Positions 41,956 through 52,016 of a stretch of 64,000 bases of DNA are shown here, in pieces. Every line of letters begins with the position of its first letter. Position 1 is the stretch's first letter. The notes below the pieces were generated by a model, which was given only the letters and a program-made list of their open reading frames with translations, did no database searches and was not told the DNA's origin. The position numbers and the translations under genes were made by a program. The stretch comes from Sacculina carcini (lineage: Eukaryota > Arthropoda > Thecostraca > Sacculinidae), in assembly GCA_916048095.2 (NCBI GenBank), contig OU696589.1:4192448-4256447 (forward strand), read 5' to 3'.

Positions 41956-43770
41956 GCATTAAAACCCGCCCGTTGTGCGGAACAATTCATAAAAATATTG
42001 CAAATTAAAAATAAATAAGGAAAACTCATGAAAACCTTAATAAATTAAAAAGTCTAAATTTCACTATTTTTAATTTTATTTTGACAAAATATTTTCACTC
42101 AGCCCGCCTCATATTTAAACCCGCCCGACGTGAGGAAAAATTCAGAACTCGAACACCATCCGTTCTGGTTGTTGAAGTCAAATCCATTAGTTTTGTATAT
42201 GAATTCATTCTACACGGTGAAATTGAACGTTTTATTGCTGCCCGCGGGACATTTTTATTTCATAAAAATGAGCCATCGTTTGTGTTTGAAGCCCCTGATC
42301 ATTGAACCAGCGAACCATGAACCAGCGCAATTATATCACCTCATATTCAAGCATACATACACAGACAGACAGATAATTTATTCTTTATGTATATATATAG
42401 CATTAAAACCGCATTAAAACCCACCCGTTGTGCGGAACAATTAATAAAAATATTGCAAATTAAAAATAAATAAGGCAAACTCATGAAGACCTTAATCAAT
42501 TAAAAAGTCTAAATTTCATTATTTTTAATTATATTTTGACAAAATATTTTCACTTAACCCGCCTCATATTTAAACCCGCCCGACGTGAGGAATAATTCAG
42601 AACTCGAACACCATCCGTTCTGGTTCTTGAAGTCAAATCCATTAGTTTTGTATATGAATTCATTCTATACGGTGAAATTGAACGTTTTATTGCTGCCCGC
42701 GGGACATTTTTATTTCATAAAAATGAGCCATCGCTTCGTTTGCGTTTCAAGCCCCTGATCATTGAAGCAGCGAACCATGAACCAGCGCAATTATGTCACC
42801 TCATATTCAAGCATACATACACAGACAGACAGATAATCTCTTCTTTATGTATATACTAGCATTAAAACCCGCCCGTTGTGCGGAAGAATTCATAAAAATA
42901 TTGCAAATTAAAAATAAATAAGGCAAACTCATAAAAACCTTAATCAATTAAAAAGTCTAAATTTCATTATTTTTAATTTACATTTTGACAAAATATTTTC
43001 ACTCAGCCCGCCTCATATTTAAACCCGGCCGACGTGCGGAATAATTCAGAACTCGAACACCATCCGTTCTGGTTCTTGAAGTCAAATCCATTAGTTTTGT
43101 ATATGAATTCATTCTACACGGTGAAATTGAACGTTTTATTGCTGCCCGCGGGACATTTTTATTTCATAAAAATGAGCCATCGCTTCGTTTGCGTTTGAAG
43201 CCCCTGATCATTGAACCAGCGAACCATGAACCAGCGCAATTATGTCACCTCATATTCAAGCATACATACACAGACAGACAGATAATTTATTCTTTATGTA
43301 TATATATATAGCATTAAAACCGCATTAAAACCCGCCCGTTGTGCGGAACAATTCATAAAAATATTGCAAATTAAAAATAAATAAGGCAAACTCATGAAGA
43401 CCTTAATCAATTAAAAACTCTAAATTTCATTATTTTTAATTTTATTTTGACAAAATATTTTCACTCAACCCGCCTCATATTTAAACCCGCCCGACGTGAG
43501 GAAAAATTCAGAACTCGAACACCATCCGTTCTGGTTCTTGAAGTCAAATCCATTAGTTTTTTATATGAATTCATTCTATACGGTGAAATTGAACGTTTTA
43601 TTGCTGCCCGCGGGACATTTTTATTTCATAAAAATGAGCCATCGCTTCGTTTGCGTTTGAAGCCCCTGATAATTGAACCAGCGAACCATGAGCCAGCGCA
43701 ATTATGTCACCTCATATTCAAGCATACATACACAGACAGACAGATAATTTCTTCTTTATGTATATATATA
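41956..43770 (+). repeat. Four head-to-tail ~450-bp units, short members of an AT-rich element family
   Basis: Units start at 41956, 42411, 42859 and 43322 (next at 43771), spacing 448-463 bp. Each starts GCATTAAAACC(C)GCCCG and shows TTTTGACAAAATATTTTCAC and CTGCCCGCGGGACATTTT. Each ends in a CATACATACACAGACAGACAG microsatellite plus TTATGTATATATATAG, where the next unit begins. The first 300 bp match the start of the two long units that follow. The frames inside are composition artefacts. Tandem insertion, variable middle and a 3' microsatellite resemble Helentron/DINE-type non-autonomous elements, but no protein or diagnostic terminus proves that. Confidence 0.8.
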
Positions 43771-45690
43771 GCATTAAAACCCGCCAGTTGTGCGGAGCAA
43801 TTCATAACATGAAATTCATATTCAATTCATAAAAAATATGGAAAAATAAAAATGAAATAGGGTACACTCATAAAAATATTAATCAATTGAAAATTATAAG
43901 TTTAATTATTTTTATTTCGACACAATATTTCCCCTCAGTCCGCCTGAGTCATTTTTAAACCCGCCCGTCGTGCTGAATAATTCAGAACTCGAACACGATC
44001 CGTTCTGCATCTTGAAGTCAAATCCATTGGTTTTGTGTATGGATTAATTCTACAGGGTAAATTGAACGTTCTATTGTCTATAATTGCTGCCCGCGGAACA
44101 TTTTTATTTTAACATTTTAAAAAAAAAAAAACTTTTTTTAAATGAACCATTTGAAAAAATGATCTAAAAACACTTTTTTAAACCCACCCGTCGTGCGGAA
44201 CAATTCATACAATAAAATTCATATCAAATCCATAAAATATAATGAATACAAATTGAAAAGCAAAAAATGTAACCTATAAATATCTTAACCAATAGAAAAG
44301 TCTAAATGTGAATATTTTTGTTCTTATTTTGACAAATATTATCCCTCAACCCGCCTGATATATAAATCTGCCCGTCGTGTGGTATAATTCAGAACACAAA
44401 CACGAAACAAACAATGAAAGATGATGAAATCTTTTCATCAGACTGTTTCCAAACTATATTTATTACTTAACATCATTCCCCAATATCATTTGCTTAAGTA
44501 CTATTTCACTTTTACCGCTATAATATTTATTGTTAAAATTTATATATTTTCCGATATCATTAAAACCCAATATAACCTGAGTCAAACCTACCCAACCCAA
44601 CCCAACCATTCAATCTTGACCGCTCTCAGCCTAGTCTGAGGTGATTTAACTTATTAGTTTGTGATCACAAAATATACTGATGCGATCATAATTTGTAATC
44701 AGAAGACTGAGATTATCTACCCCAGGGGTCCTAAACACGCGGCCCACCAATACTTTTCTCTCAACCCGCCAATATAGTATCGGGACCAAACTGTAAGGTA
44801 GCTAAATTCACATTTGTTGCATAATGCGATATAATTTTACACCATTATCATATTATCTCATAATTCCCGGTTAATGCTTCCACTAATGCATCATATTCAT
44901 ACAGTTGTTATTTTTTGGATTACATCGATAATGCAGCCCTTGATATTACAGCCGATATTATATTATGCAATCTATATTCTGCTACGTATTATTCCTAATA
45001 CATATATCATCAGATCGCAAAATATATTTAAAGGTTCACATAATTCTCCAAAATCATTTGCTTAAGAGCTATTCTACTTTTATCGCTAGAATATTTACTG
45101 CTAGCAAAATATCATATACCTCGCTATCATTTAAACCCACTCTTTATAGATACATTTAATTCGCCCGTCGTGCGGAACAGTTCATAAAATATAATTAATA
45201 TTCAATTCATAAAAAAATTAGTGCAAATTGAAAAAGAAAAACAAACCCACAGGAAAGTTATAGCTAATATAAAAGTCTAAATGTGAAATTTATGTTTCAA
45301 TTTAGAAAACATGTTTTTCCACAACACTATCAAAACAATGCAACCTTCTGTCATCTCTATAATTCCAGGTTAATGCTTCCGCTAAAACAGCATAAGTTGG
45401 CATTACATGATATTGCAACCCATATCCTTATGCAACTTATGCTTATGCAACTTGAAATTAAACCAATTAAATTACACAGTTAAATTCAGTAGTTTACTTT
45501 GTTCCCAATAGCATTTTACCCGCCCGTCGTGCGGAACGTTATTGAGGACAATAAAGCCTTTATATTCAGTAGAGTGTAGCATTAATTAAACTGTACGCAA
45601 TAAAACCACACCATCCATGCTTGGAGATAATATGATGCATTCTTAATTGTGATTGGGCTTCAGTGAAATTTAATCGGTGTATATTCATGT

Positions 45691-46447
45691 GTAATCGCAA
45701 GTGCGCATAATAGCTGTCAAATTGGCAACATGATAATTTGACTTTACACCGCCGTAACTTCCTTCAGATACACTTTGTAAAATTACAAATTATACCGTAT
45801 TGTAGAAAACAAGATTTCTAGCACGATGGTATAATTTATTTTTATGTTTAGCAAATAGTTACTGAGAAATAGTAGAAAAATTAATTAATTTTATTCGGCC
45901 GGTGTTCAAGTGAAATTTTGGATGTATTTGAGAATTTTGCCAATTTTACACGTTTTTTGTATCATTTGTGGTTATAAATTATAGCTTATCTTGTAGAACA
46001 CAAAATTCTCTACACAGTAGTATATTCCTGAGTAATCGCAAGTGCGTAAATTGTGATTGGACTTGAGTGAAATTAAATCAGTGTATATTCATGTGTAATC
46101 GCAAGTACGCATAATAGCTGTCAAATTGGCAACATGACATTTTGACTTTACACCGCCGTATCTTCCTTCAGATACACCTTGGAAAATTAAGAATTATACT
46201 GTATTGTAGAAAACAACATTTCTAGCACGATGGTATAATTAATTTTAAGGTATGACAAACAGTTCCTGAGAAATGGGTAGAAAAATGTATAAATTTTAGT
46301 CACCCGGTGTTCAAGTGTAATTTTGGATGCATTTGAGAATTTTGCCAATTTTACACGTTTTTTGTATCATTTGTGGGTATAAATTATACCTTTTCTTGTA
46401 GAACACAAAATTCTCTACACAGTAGTATATTCCTGTGTAATCGCAAG
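45691..46447 (+). repeat. 342-bp tandem repeats in composite unit 1
   Basis: GTAATCGCAAGTGCG(C/T) starts at 45691, 46032, 46095 and 46437: spacings 341, 63 and 342. The 63-bp step is a short insert also found in unit 2 (55714-55778). The last repeat is split by element F and continues at 50982. Confidence 0.85.
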
Positions 46448-46646
46448 TGTTCGAAAGACCGTCAATGAACGTAATATATTTTCTATGCTGCCCAGAAAAT
46501 TATATAAACAAACAATAAAGTCAAACCGTCCAGAACATTCACAATCATACACCAGAAAACACGCTTCCTTTCCACCCCGTAAAGCCTAACACTCGCCACC
46601 TTCGTCCCCGATCCGAGCCCCAGTGCTGCCAGTTCACACTCCAACA
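46448..46646 (-). repeat. Element F 3' LTR
   Basis: 199 bp, TGTTGGAG...CGAACA on the minus strand. Confidence 0.92.
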
Positions 46647-46673
46647 TCTCCCCCTCGCGTTTGGAACCAAACG

Positions 46674-49600
46674 TCACATCGTCTCGATGAGGCGACGTGG
46701 CGGTCGTCGAGCACGGGTCGGGCGACGGGGTGCTGGAGTCGGAGACAACACGGGTGCCTCGTCAACAGCAGGCGATGTGTTGGGTCCGGCTGCCTCGACT
46801 TCGTTGGCCGGCGTGTGCGACTGATGTGCCGATGCTGCGATATCAGTCGTGTCGGGGGCGGCGTGTGCGTAGCGACTCCGAATGAACCGTCGATTGCGGC
46901 ATAGCACGCGACCGCTGGACATCCGGATCAAGTATTGCCGATTTGGATTGACGGCAACAATGACACCGTATCGAGACCATCGCCGGGTGGGAAAGTCTTG
47001 CACAGCCACGTGGTTGCCAACCGCGAGCGTCTGGAGGTCCCGAGCCGCACTATTGTACCGCTCCACGGCGCGCGGCGGGACTCGGTCGGCGGCGTCAGCA
47101 GCTGCTCGCCACTTCTGAGCGAAGGCGCGTCGGTGAGCTGGCACAGCGTCTTGCACGGCGCGACCGAACACAACCTCAGCAGGCGACAGCCCGTTGGATG
47201 CCGGCGTGTTGCGATACTGCAGAATGCCGCGTGTCCACTTGTCTTGCTGGAGCGATCGCGTCCGGTGGCACCAGCAGTGAGCGACAAGCCGCTTCATGCT
47301 CTTGACTGCTGCTTCCGCCTGCCCGTTGGACTGTGCGTAACCCGGTGATGATGTGCGATGTTCCACCCCCCACACATGGAGGAAGTTGCGGAACGCCGCC
47401 GACGTCAGCTGCGGTCCGCCGTCGCTGTAGATCACATCTGGCGCACCTGCAAAACAAAACAAAGACTGCATGGTTTTGATTAGTTTGGGAGCGGATGTGT
47501 CGAAACCAAGCTCAGCGATAGTGGGCCACCTTGACAGATGATCCACAACCACAAGAAAATGTCGTCCGGCGTACTCGAAGAAATCGGTAGAGACGACCTG
47601 AAAAGGACGCTGCGGCTTCGCATGAGCCCGATATGTTTCGCGCTGCTGCGACGGGAGGGCGTGTTGGCACGACTCGCACGACCTGGTTGTTGCCTCGACA
47701 TCGCGATCGATTCCTGGCCAGTATACCACTCGTCTGGCCCTGGCCTTGGTCCGTTCTTGCCCTTGGTGGCTATCATGTAGCATGGCCAATATGTTCTTTC
47801 GCATACTGCGAGGAACGACCAATCGGCACCCACATAGAACGATACCGTCGTCTTCTGTCAGTTCGGAGTGTTTAGGCCAGTACTGACGAATCGACTCGGG
47901 AAGCTCTCGTTTAGACGACGGAAATCCATTTTTAATGAATTGTCTGAGTGTCATCAGCTCCGAGTCGGACTCGGTTGCCGCGCGCACCTCCAACAATCGT
48001 ATATTTATCATTTCTTCATCGGCTATGGCGTTAAACATGGCACATATGGATGGAGCAGAAGCGTCCTCGGCCATTTCGTCTTCCGGAGTAGGTCTACTGA
48101 CGGGCGACCGAGAGAGCGCGTCAGCGGCTTGATTGTCTGCGACCTTGCACCAAGAGATATTGAAATTGAATTCCATCGTTTTGAGGCGGAGTCTTTGTAG
48201 ACGGGGATTCTCAATCTCATCGAGACGTCTAGACCCGAAGATGGACACGAGTGGTCGGTGATCCACGACTACATCGAATTTCTCCAGACCCAGAAGAAAC
48301 TGACGACACTTGTGCATCGCCCATGCCACGGCTAACGCTTCGAGTTCGATGATGGCATAGCGTGTCTCGGCGTCGCTCAAAAAACGGGATCCGGCTTGAA
48401 CGACTTTCCCGTTGCCGTCCTGCTGAACTTGAGTGAGGACGAACCCAAGGCCGTTCAGTCTGCTGGCGTCTGTAGTCAGCGTCGTTGGCCTCGAAGAGTC
48501 GTAAAATGCCAGTGTCTTCGGTGATGAGAGCATCGACCGAGCGCGTTGAAAGGCGGCATCATGAGTGTGGTCCCAGTGAAACTCATTACTTGTTTTGAGA
48601 AGCGGACGCAGTGGTTGCAACAATGGCGCAATCTCGTTGGAAAACGACGCTGTCTGGTTCGCCAGGCCACAAAACGAGCGGAGCTCTGAGATGTTGGTCG
48701 GCTTCGGGAACATCGCAATAGCGTCCGTGAGTGCCGTGTCTATCCGATAACCGTTCTTGTCCAACACGTAGCCAGCAAATCTTGCGTGTGTCTCTGCTAC
48801 GCGGAATTTGCTACGGTTGAGTGATATTCCAGCGTCCGAACATCGCTGCAGGAACTGTTTCACGTGGTCGATGTGCTCCTCAAGCGTCTTATCGTACAGT
48901 ACTACGTCATCGACCACGCGTGCGAAGCGCTGTAAGCCTGAGAAGCACTCCGCCATGCGTCGATTGTAGTGTTCCGATATGCTACTGATTCCGTATGGGG
49001 CGCGCAAGAATCGGTAGCGGCCAAAAGGCGTCAAAAACGTCGTCAGATTTTGACTCTCTTGATCGAGCGGACACTGATGGTAGCCCTTCAGTGCGTCAAA
49101 CGTCGAAAACCATCCCGCTTCAGCTTGCTGGATTGATGCTACAGCCTCTGCTGGTGTCTCAGACTGGTATCGCTCACGAATGACGTACTTATTCAGATGT
49201 GACAGATCAACGCAGAGACGTATGCTGTTGCTGTTCTTTTTGGGCGCCACCACTATTGGCGCGCACCATTCTGTTGCCTCAGTAGTTGGTGCGATAATGT
49301 CATTTTGCACCAGAGTGTCTAGTTCTTTTTTCAATTTTTCGCGGAGAGCGAATGGCACCCGTCGTGGTGTTGTGACACAGAACGGCTTTGCGTTGTCGTA
49401 CAAGACAATACGGAATTTTTCGCCGGGCATCGACCTTATCTGTTCGTCGAAAACACGAGGGAACTGGTCGATTAGCCGCTGCGTCCACTTTTCGCCTGTT
49501 GCAGTGTCGCTCTGTGTCATGTTGCGTCGGGCTGGCGGCGATGGCGTTGTTTGCGGAGATTGGCGCGGCAGCGGCTGCGGCCTCTCTCGTGCGTCTCGCA

Positions 49601-50783
49601 CCTGGAAGACTTGCCGAGGATAATCCTTTGGGAGGAATCCGAGGTCTCTCGAGGCAAGCCATGACAGAACAAGCCCTTGCGCACCAGGCAACACGTGGAA
49701 CTGTACGCTGGTAGTGCGGTCGCCGCACGCCACGGATGCGTCAAAAACACCGATCGGTACCACTGTAGACTGATCCGCCAGCTTGGGGTGTCCTTGCGGT
49801 GGCTTCAGCTCGTCGGAGATGATGTTAAGCGTGTCCACGGCGTCAACACCAGCCACGCAAATGTCAGCGCCGGAGTCCGGCAGTGCCATCATCTCCGCGC
49901 GAGCTCGAGACGTGCGCACCGTTACGTTGACTTTCGGCGCCTGAGCCGCGCCCATAGTAGCAATTATGGCTGTAACTTGGGTTTTACCGCTCCGTTGCCG
50001 GCATACCTTGGCGAAGTGTCCCCGTTTTTTGCACTTGTTGCACACTGTGTTTCGTGCGGGACAGTCTTTGACATCTGTGTGCCATGCGCCGCCACACCAA
50101 GAACACTTTTGACGGTGTTTGTTCGAGCCTGAGGCACTGGCTTTTGTTACTCGGTTCACCTGGTGGCCAACGATAGCCGATGCGTCTCTGTTGCCGGCTT
50201 CCTCCGCGCGGCATATATCGATCGCTGTCTTGAGAGGGAGTTTCGGAATGGCACATAACTTCTGGATGGTTGAGGAGTCGCGCAAACCAATCACGATCCT
50301 ATCGCGAATCAAGGACTCCTTGCAATTGTCACAAAAATTGCACCGTGATGCGAGGTCTTTCAACGACGTGAAAAAATCATCAAAGCCCTCGTCGCGCTGT
50401 TGACAGCGTGAATTGAACGTTTTGCGCTCAAGAACCTCGTTGGTTTGCCCAATAATATACTGAGACAGCGCTGCGATCACTGCCGACACGTCGTCACGTG
50501 CGTCAACGGGTAAGTCCAGATTCTCAACAACCTTAAGGGTGTCATCGCTAAGGCAGGCGCGCATAGCGGCCATCTGCACCGCTCTAGGGGCTGACGACAA
50601 ACCACTTAGGAGATAAAAATCGTCCCATCGCCACTTCCACGCTCTGAGAGACGCCTCTCTGTCCACTGAGACGTCTAGCTTCTGTGGTTGGGACGCTTTA
50701 CCCAACCAGGCAAAAGGCTCGGTCACCCGCGGGGTGGGAACAGGTCGACTAGGTGAGGGAGACTCAATTGTCGGCTGCGCCAT
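46674..50783 (-). CDS. Element F Gag-Pol polyprotein, intact
   Basis: Single 1369-residue polyprotein; the ATG spans the LTR end and the primer site, so MAQPT is written by the primer site as in element E. Capsid-like Gag to about 215; zinc knuckles 227-261 (CSWCGGAWHTDVKDC, CNKCKKRGHFAKVC); protease with PDSGAD at 302-307; RT about 480-650 (VDLSHLNKYV, FDALKGYHQCPL, APYGISSISEHYNRR, catalytic VVDD 623-626, with Val where many families have Tyr); RNase H (TDASRLNGLGFVL, IELEALAVAWAM, DHRPLVSIF, ADALSRSP); integrase with HHCC (HDSHQGQERTKAR, CESCQ) and DDE (STDFFEYAG, YSDGGPQLTS, GQAEAAVKS); a basic C-terminus ending RRPPRRLIETM. No gag-pol frameshift is needed. Confidence 0.93.
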   Translation of the reverse strand: MAQPTIESPSPSRPVPTPRVTEPFAWLGKASQPQKLDVSVDREASLRAWKWRWDDFYLLSGLSSAPRAVQMAAMRACLSDDTLKVVENLDLPVDARDDVSAVIAALSQYIIGQTNEVLERKTFNSRCQQRDEGFDDFFTSLKDLASRCNFCDNCKESLIRDRIVIGLRDSSTIQKLCAIPKLPLKTAIDICRAEEAGNRDASAIVGHQVNRVTKASASGSNKHRQKCSWCGGAWHTDVKDCPARNTVCNKCKKRGHFAKVCRQRSGKTQVTAIIATMGAAQAPKVNVTVRTSRARAEMMALPDSGADICVAGVDAVDTLNIISDELKPPQGHPKLADQSTVVPIGVFDASVACGDRTTSVQFHVLPGAQGLVLSWLASRDLGFLPKDYPRQVFQVRDARERPQPLPRQSPQTTPSPPARRNMTQSDTATGEKWTQRLIDQFPRVFDEQIRSMPGEKFRIVLYDNAKPFCVTTPRRVPFALREKLKKELDTLVQNDIIAPTTEATEWCAPIVVAPKKNSNSIRLCVDLSHLNKYVIRERYQSETPAEAVASIQQAEAGWFSTFDALKGYHQCPLDQESQNLTTFLTPFGRYRFLRAPYGISSISEHYNRRMAECFSGLQRFARVVDDVVLYDKTLEEHIDHVKQFLQRCSDAGISLNRSKFRVAETHARFAGYVLDKNGYRIDTALTDAIAMFPKPTNISELRSFCGLANQTASFSNEIAPLLQPLRPLLKTSNEFHWDHTHDAAFQRARSMLSSPKTLAFYDSSRPTTLTTDASRLNGLGFVLTQVQQDGNGKVVQAGSRFLSDAETRYAIIELEALAVAWAMHKCRQFLLGLEKFDVVVDHRPLVSIFGSRRLDEIENPRLQRLRLKTMEFNFNISWCKVADNQAADALSRSPVSRPTPEDEMAEDASAPSICAMFNAIADEEMINIRLLEVRAATESDSELMTLRQFIKNGFPSSKRELPESIRQYWPKHSELTEDDGIVLCGCRLVVPRSMRKNILAMLHDSHQGQERTKARARRVVYWPGIDRDVEATTRSCESCQHALPSQQRETYRAHAKPQRPFQVVSTDFFEYAGRHFLVVVDHLSRWPTIAELGFDTSAPKLIKTMQSLFCFAGAPDVIYSDGGPQLTSAAFRNFLHVWGVEHRTSSPGYAQSNGQAEAAVKSMKRLVAHCWCHRTRSLQQDKWTRGILQYRNTPASNGLSPAEVVFGRAVQDAVPAHRRAFAQKWRAAADAADRVPPRAVERYNSAARDLQTLAVGNHVAVQDFPTRRWSRYGVIVAVNPNRQYLIRMSSGRVLCRNRRFIRSRYAHAAPDTTDIAASAHQSHTPANEVEAAGPNTSPAVDEAPVLSPTPAPRRPTRARRPPRRLIETM
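50768..50782 (-). other. Element F primer-binding site (tRNA-Ser type)
   Basis: On the minus strand TGGCGCAGCCGACA follows the LTR. It is shared with element E and fits the CCA end of a serine tRNA, as in 17.6/297-type elements. Confidence 0.75.
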
Positions 50784-50981
50784 GTTCGAAAGACCGTCAA
50801 TGAACGTAATATATTTTCTATGCTGCCCAGAAAATTATATAAACAAACAATAAAGTCAAACCGTCCAGAACATTCACAATCATACACCAGAAAACACGCT
50901 TCCTTTCCACCCCGTAAAGCCTAACACTCGCCACCTTCGTCCCCGATCCGAGCCCCAGTGCTGCCAGTTCACACTCCAACA
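50783..50981 (-). repeat. Element F 5' LTR with TATA box
   Basis: 199 bp, identical by eye to 46448-46646. On the minus strand TTTATATAA (about 50842-50834) is a TATA box, which leaves a transcript leader of only about 60 nt before the gag ATG. Confidence 0.9.
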
Positions 50982-51950
50982 GCAAGTGCGCATAATAGCT
51001 GTCAAATTGGCAATATGTCCTTTTGACTTTACACCGCCGTCACTTCCTTCAGATACACTTTGGAAAATTAAGAATTATACCGCATTTAAAAAAATACAAT
51101 TTCCAGCACGATGATATAATTTATTTTAATGTGTGGCAAATAGTTCCTGAGAAATAGGTAGAAAAATGAATTAATTTAGGCGCCCGGTGATCAAGTGTAA
51201 TTTTGGATGTATTTGACAATTTTGCCAATTTTACACATTTTTTGTATCATTTGTGGGTATAAATTATAACTTTTCTTGTAGAACACAAAATTATCTACAC
51301 AATAGTATAATTTTTATAGCTGTACCATTGCTGGTTTATGAGGAATAGATAGGGGAATATTTACCAAAACATTCACGGTTTCCAGTGCTAATTTTGCATT
51401 TTTGACTTTGTCATTTTGACTTCACACCGCCGTAACTTTTTTTAATACACTTTGGAAAATTAAAAATTATACCGTGTTGTAGCAAACAAAATTCCCAGCA
51501 TGATGGTATTATTTATTTAGTTGTGTGATAATTAGTTTTTGATACATAGAGAAAAAAGTATAGAAAATCGGACGCGTGGAGTATAAATATAATTTTGAAT
51601 ATAGATTGAAATTTTGTCATGTTTACATCTTTTATGTTCTATTTTTGGATATGAATTATAACCTATCTTGTAGAACAGAAAATTCTCTACACAGTGGTAT
51701 AATCTGTTTGGCTGTACCATTTCTGGTTTATGAGGAGTAGATGGCAGAGCATTGACCACAATTTTCGCATTTTTCAGGGTTCATTTTGTCTTTTCACCGC
51801 TATAACTTTTTTTGATTTCATTTTTGAAATTTAAAATTTAATCTAAAGTGTAGACAAGAAAATTTCCAACGTGATGGTATAAATTGTTAGCGGGTAGGCT
51901 AAGTGGTGGCCGAATAATAGCTGATAGAAAATGGACCAAGGAGGGTCGAA
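50982..51950 (+). repeat. Right part of composite unit 1
   Basis: Completes the 342-bp repeat broken by F, then carries two degenerate relatives (around 51420 and 51790) in which CCGCCGTAACTT becomes CCGCTATAACTT. No gene. The corresponding segment of unit 2 is 56119-57090. Confidence 0.7.
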
Positions 51951-52016
51951 CACACACACACACAGACACACACACACACACACACACAGAGGATCTCTTT
52001 TATATATATAGATATA
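51951..52016. repeat. (CA)n microsatellite and terminal TATATATATAG motif
   Basis: ACACACAGACACAC run followed by GAGGATCTCTTTTATATATATAGATATA, then the next unit begins at GCATTAAAACCCGCCCG. The same end occurs at 57100-57183. Confidence 0.8.

Larger units (their letters stand above)
46448..50981 (-). mobile_element. Element F: intact Ty3/Gypsy LTR retrotransposon
   Basis: Two 199-bp LTRs that look identical, target duplication GCAAG (46443-46447 and 50982-50986), a tRNA-Ser-type primer site, a GAGGGGGAGA polypurine tract next to the 3' LTR, and one uninterrupted gag-pol frame of 1369 codons. All expected parts are present, so this copy is a candidate for present-day activity. It is inserted in a 342-bp satellite unit. 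Confidence 0.93.
43771..52016 (+). repeat. Long composite unit 1 of the AT-rich family, containing element F
   Basis: About 3.7 kb without F. Order: GC-hairpin-bearing AT-rich block (43771-45620), three 342-bp repeats (from about 45691), a block with the sentence-like repeat CGCTATAACTTTTTTTGA, a (CA)n microsatellite (51951-51989) and GGATCTCTTTTATATATATAGAT at the end. 43771-45620 corresponds to 52017-54290 at an offset near 8450. F is inserted in the third 342-bp repeat. Confidence 0.75.

Noticed and set aside
42081..45483. Small frames of 60-120 codons in the AT-rich array (also 51532-54718)
   Set aside because: They follow the tandem repeat units, lack known motifs and differ by frameshifts between copies.
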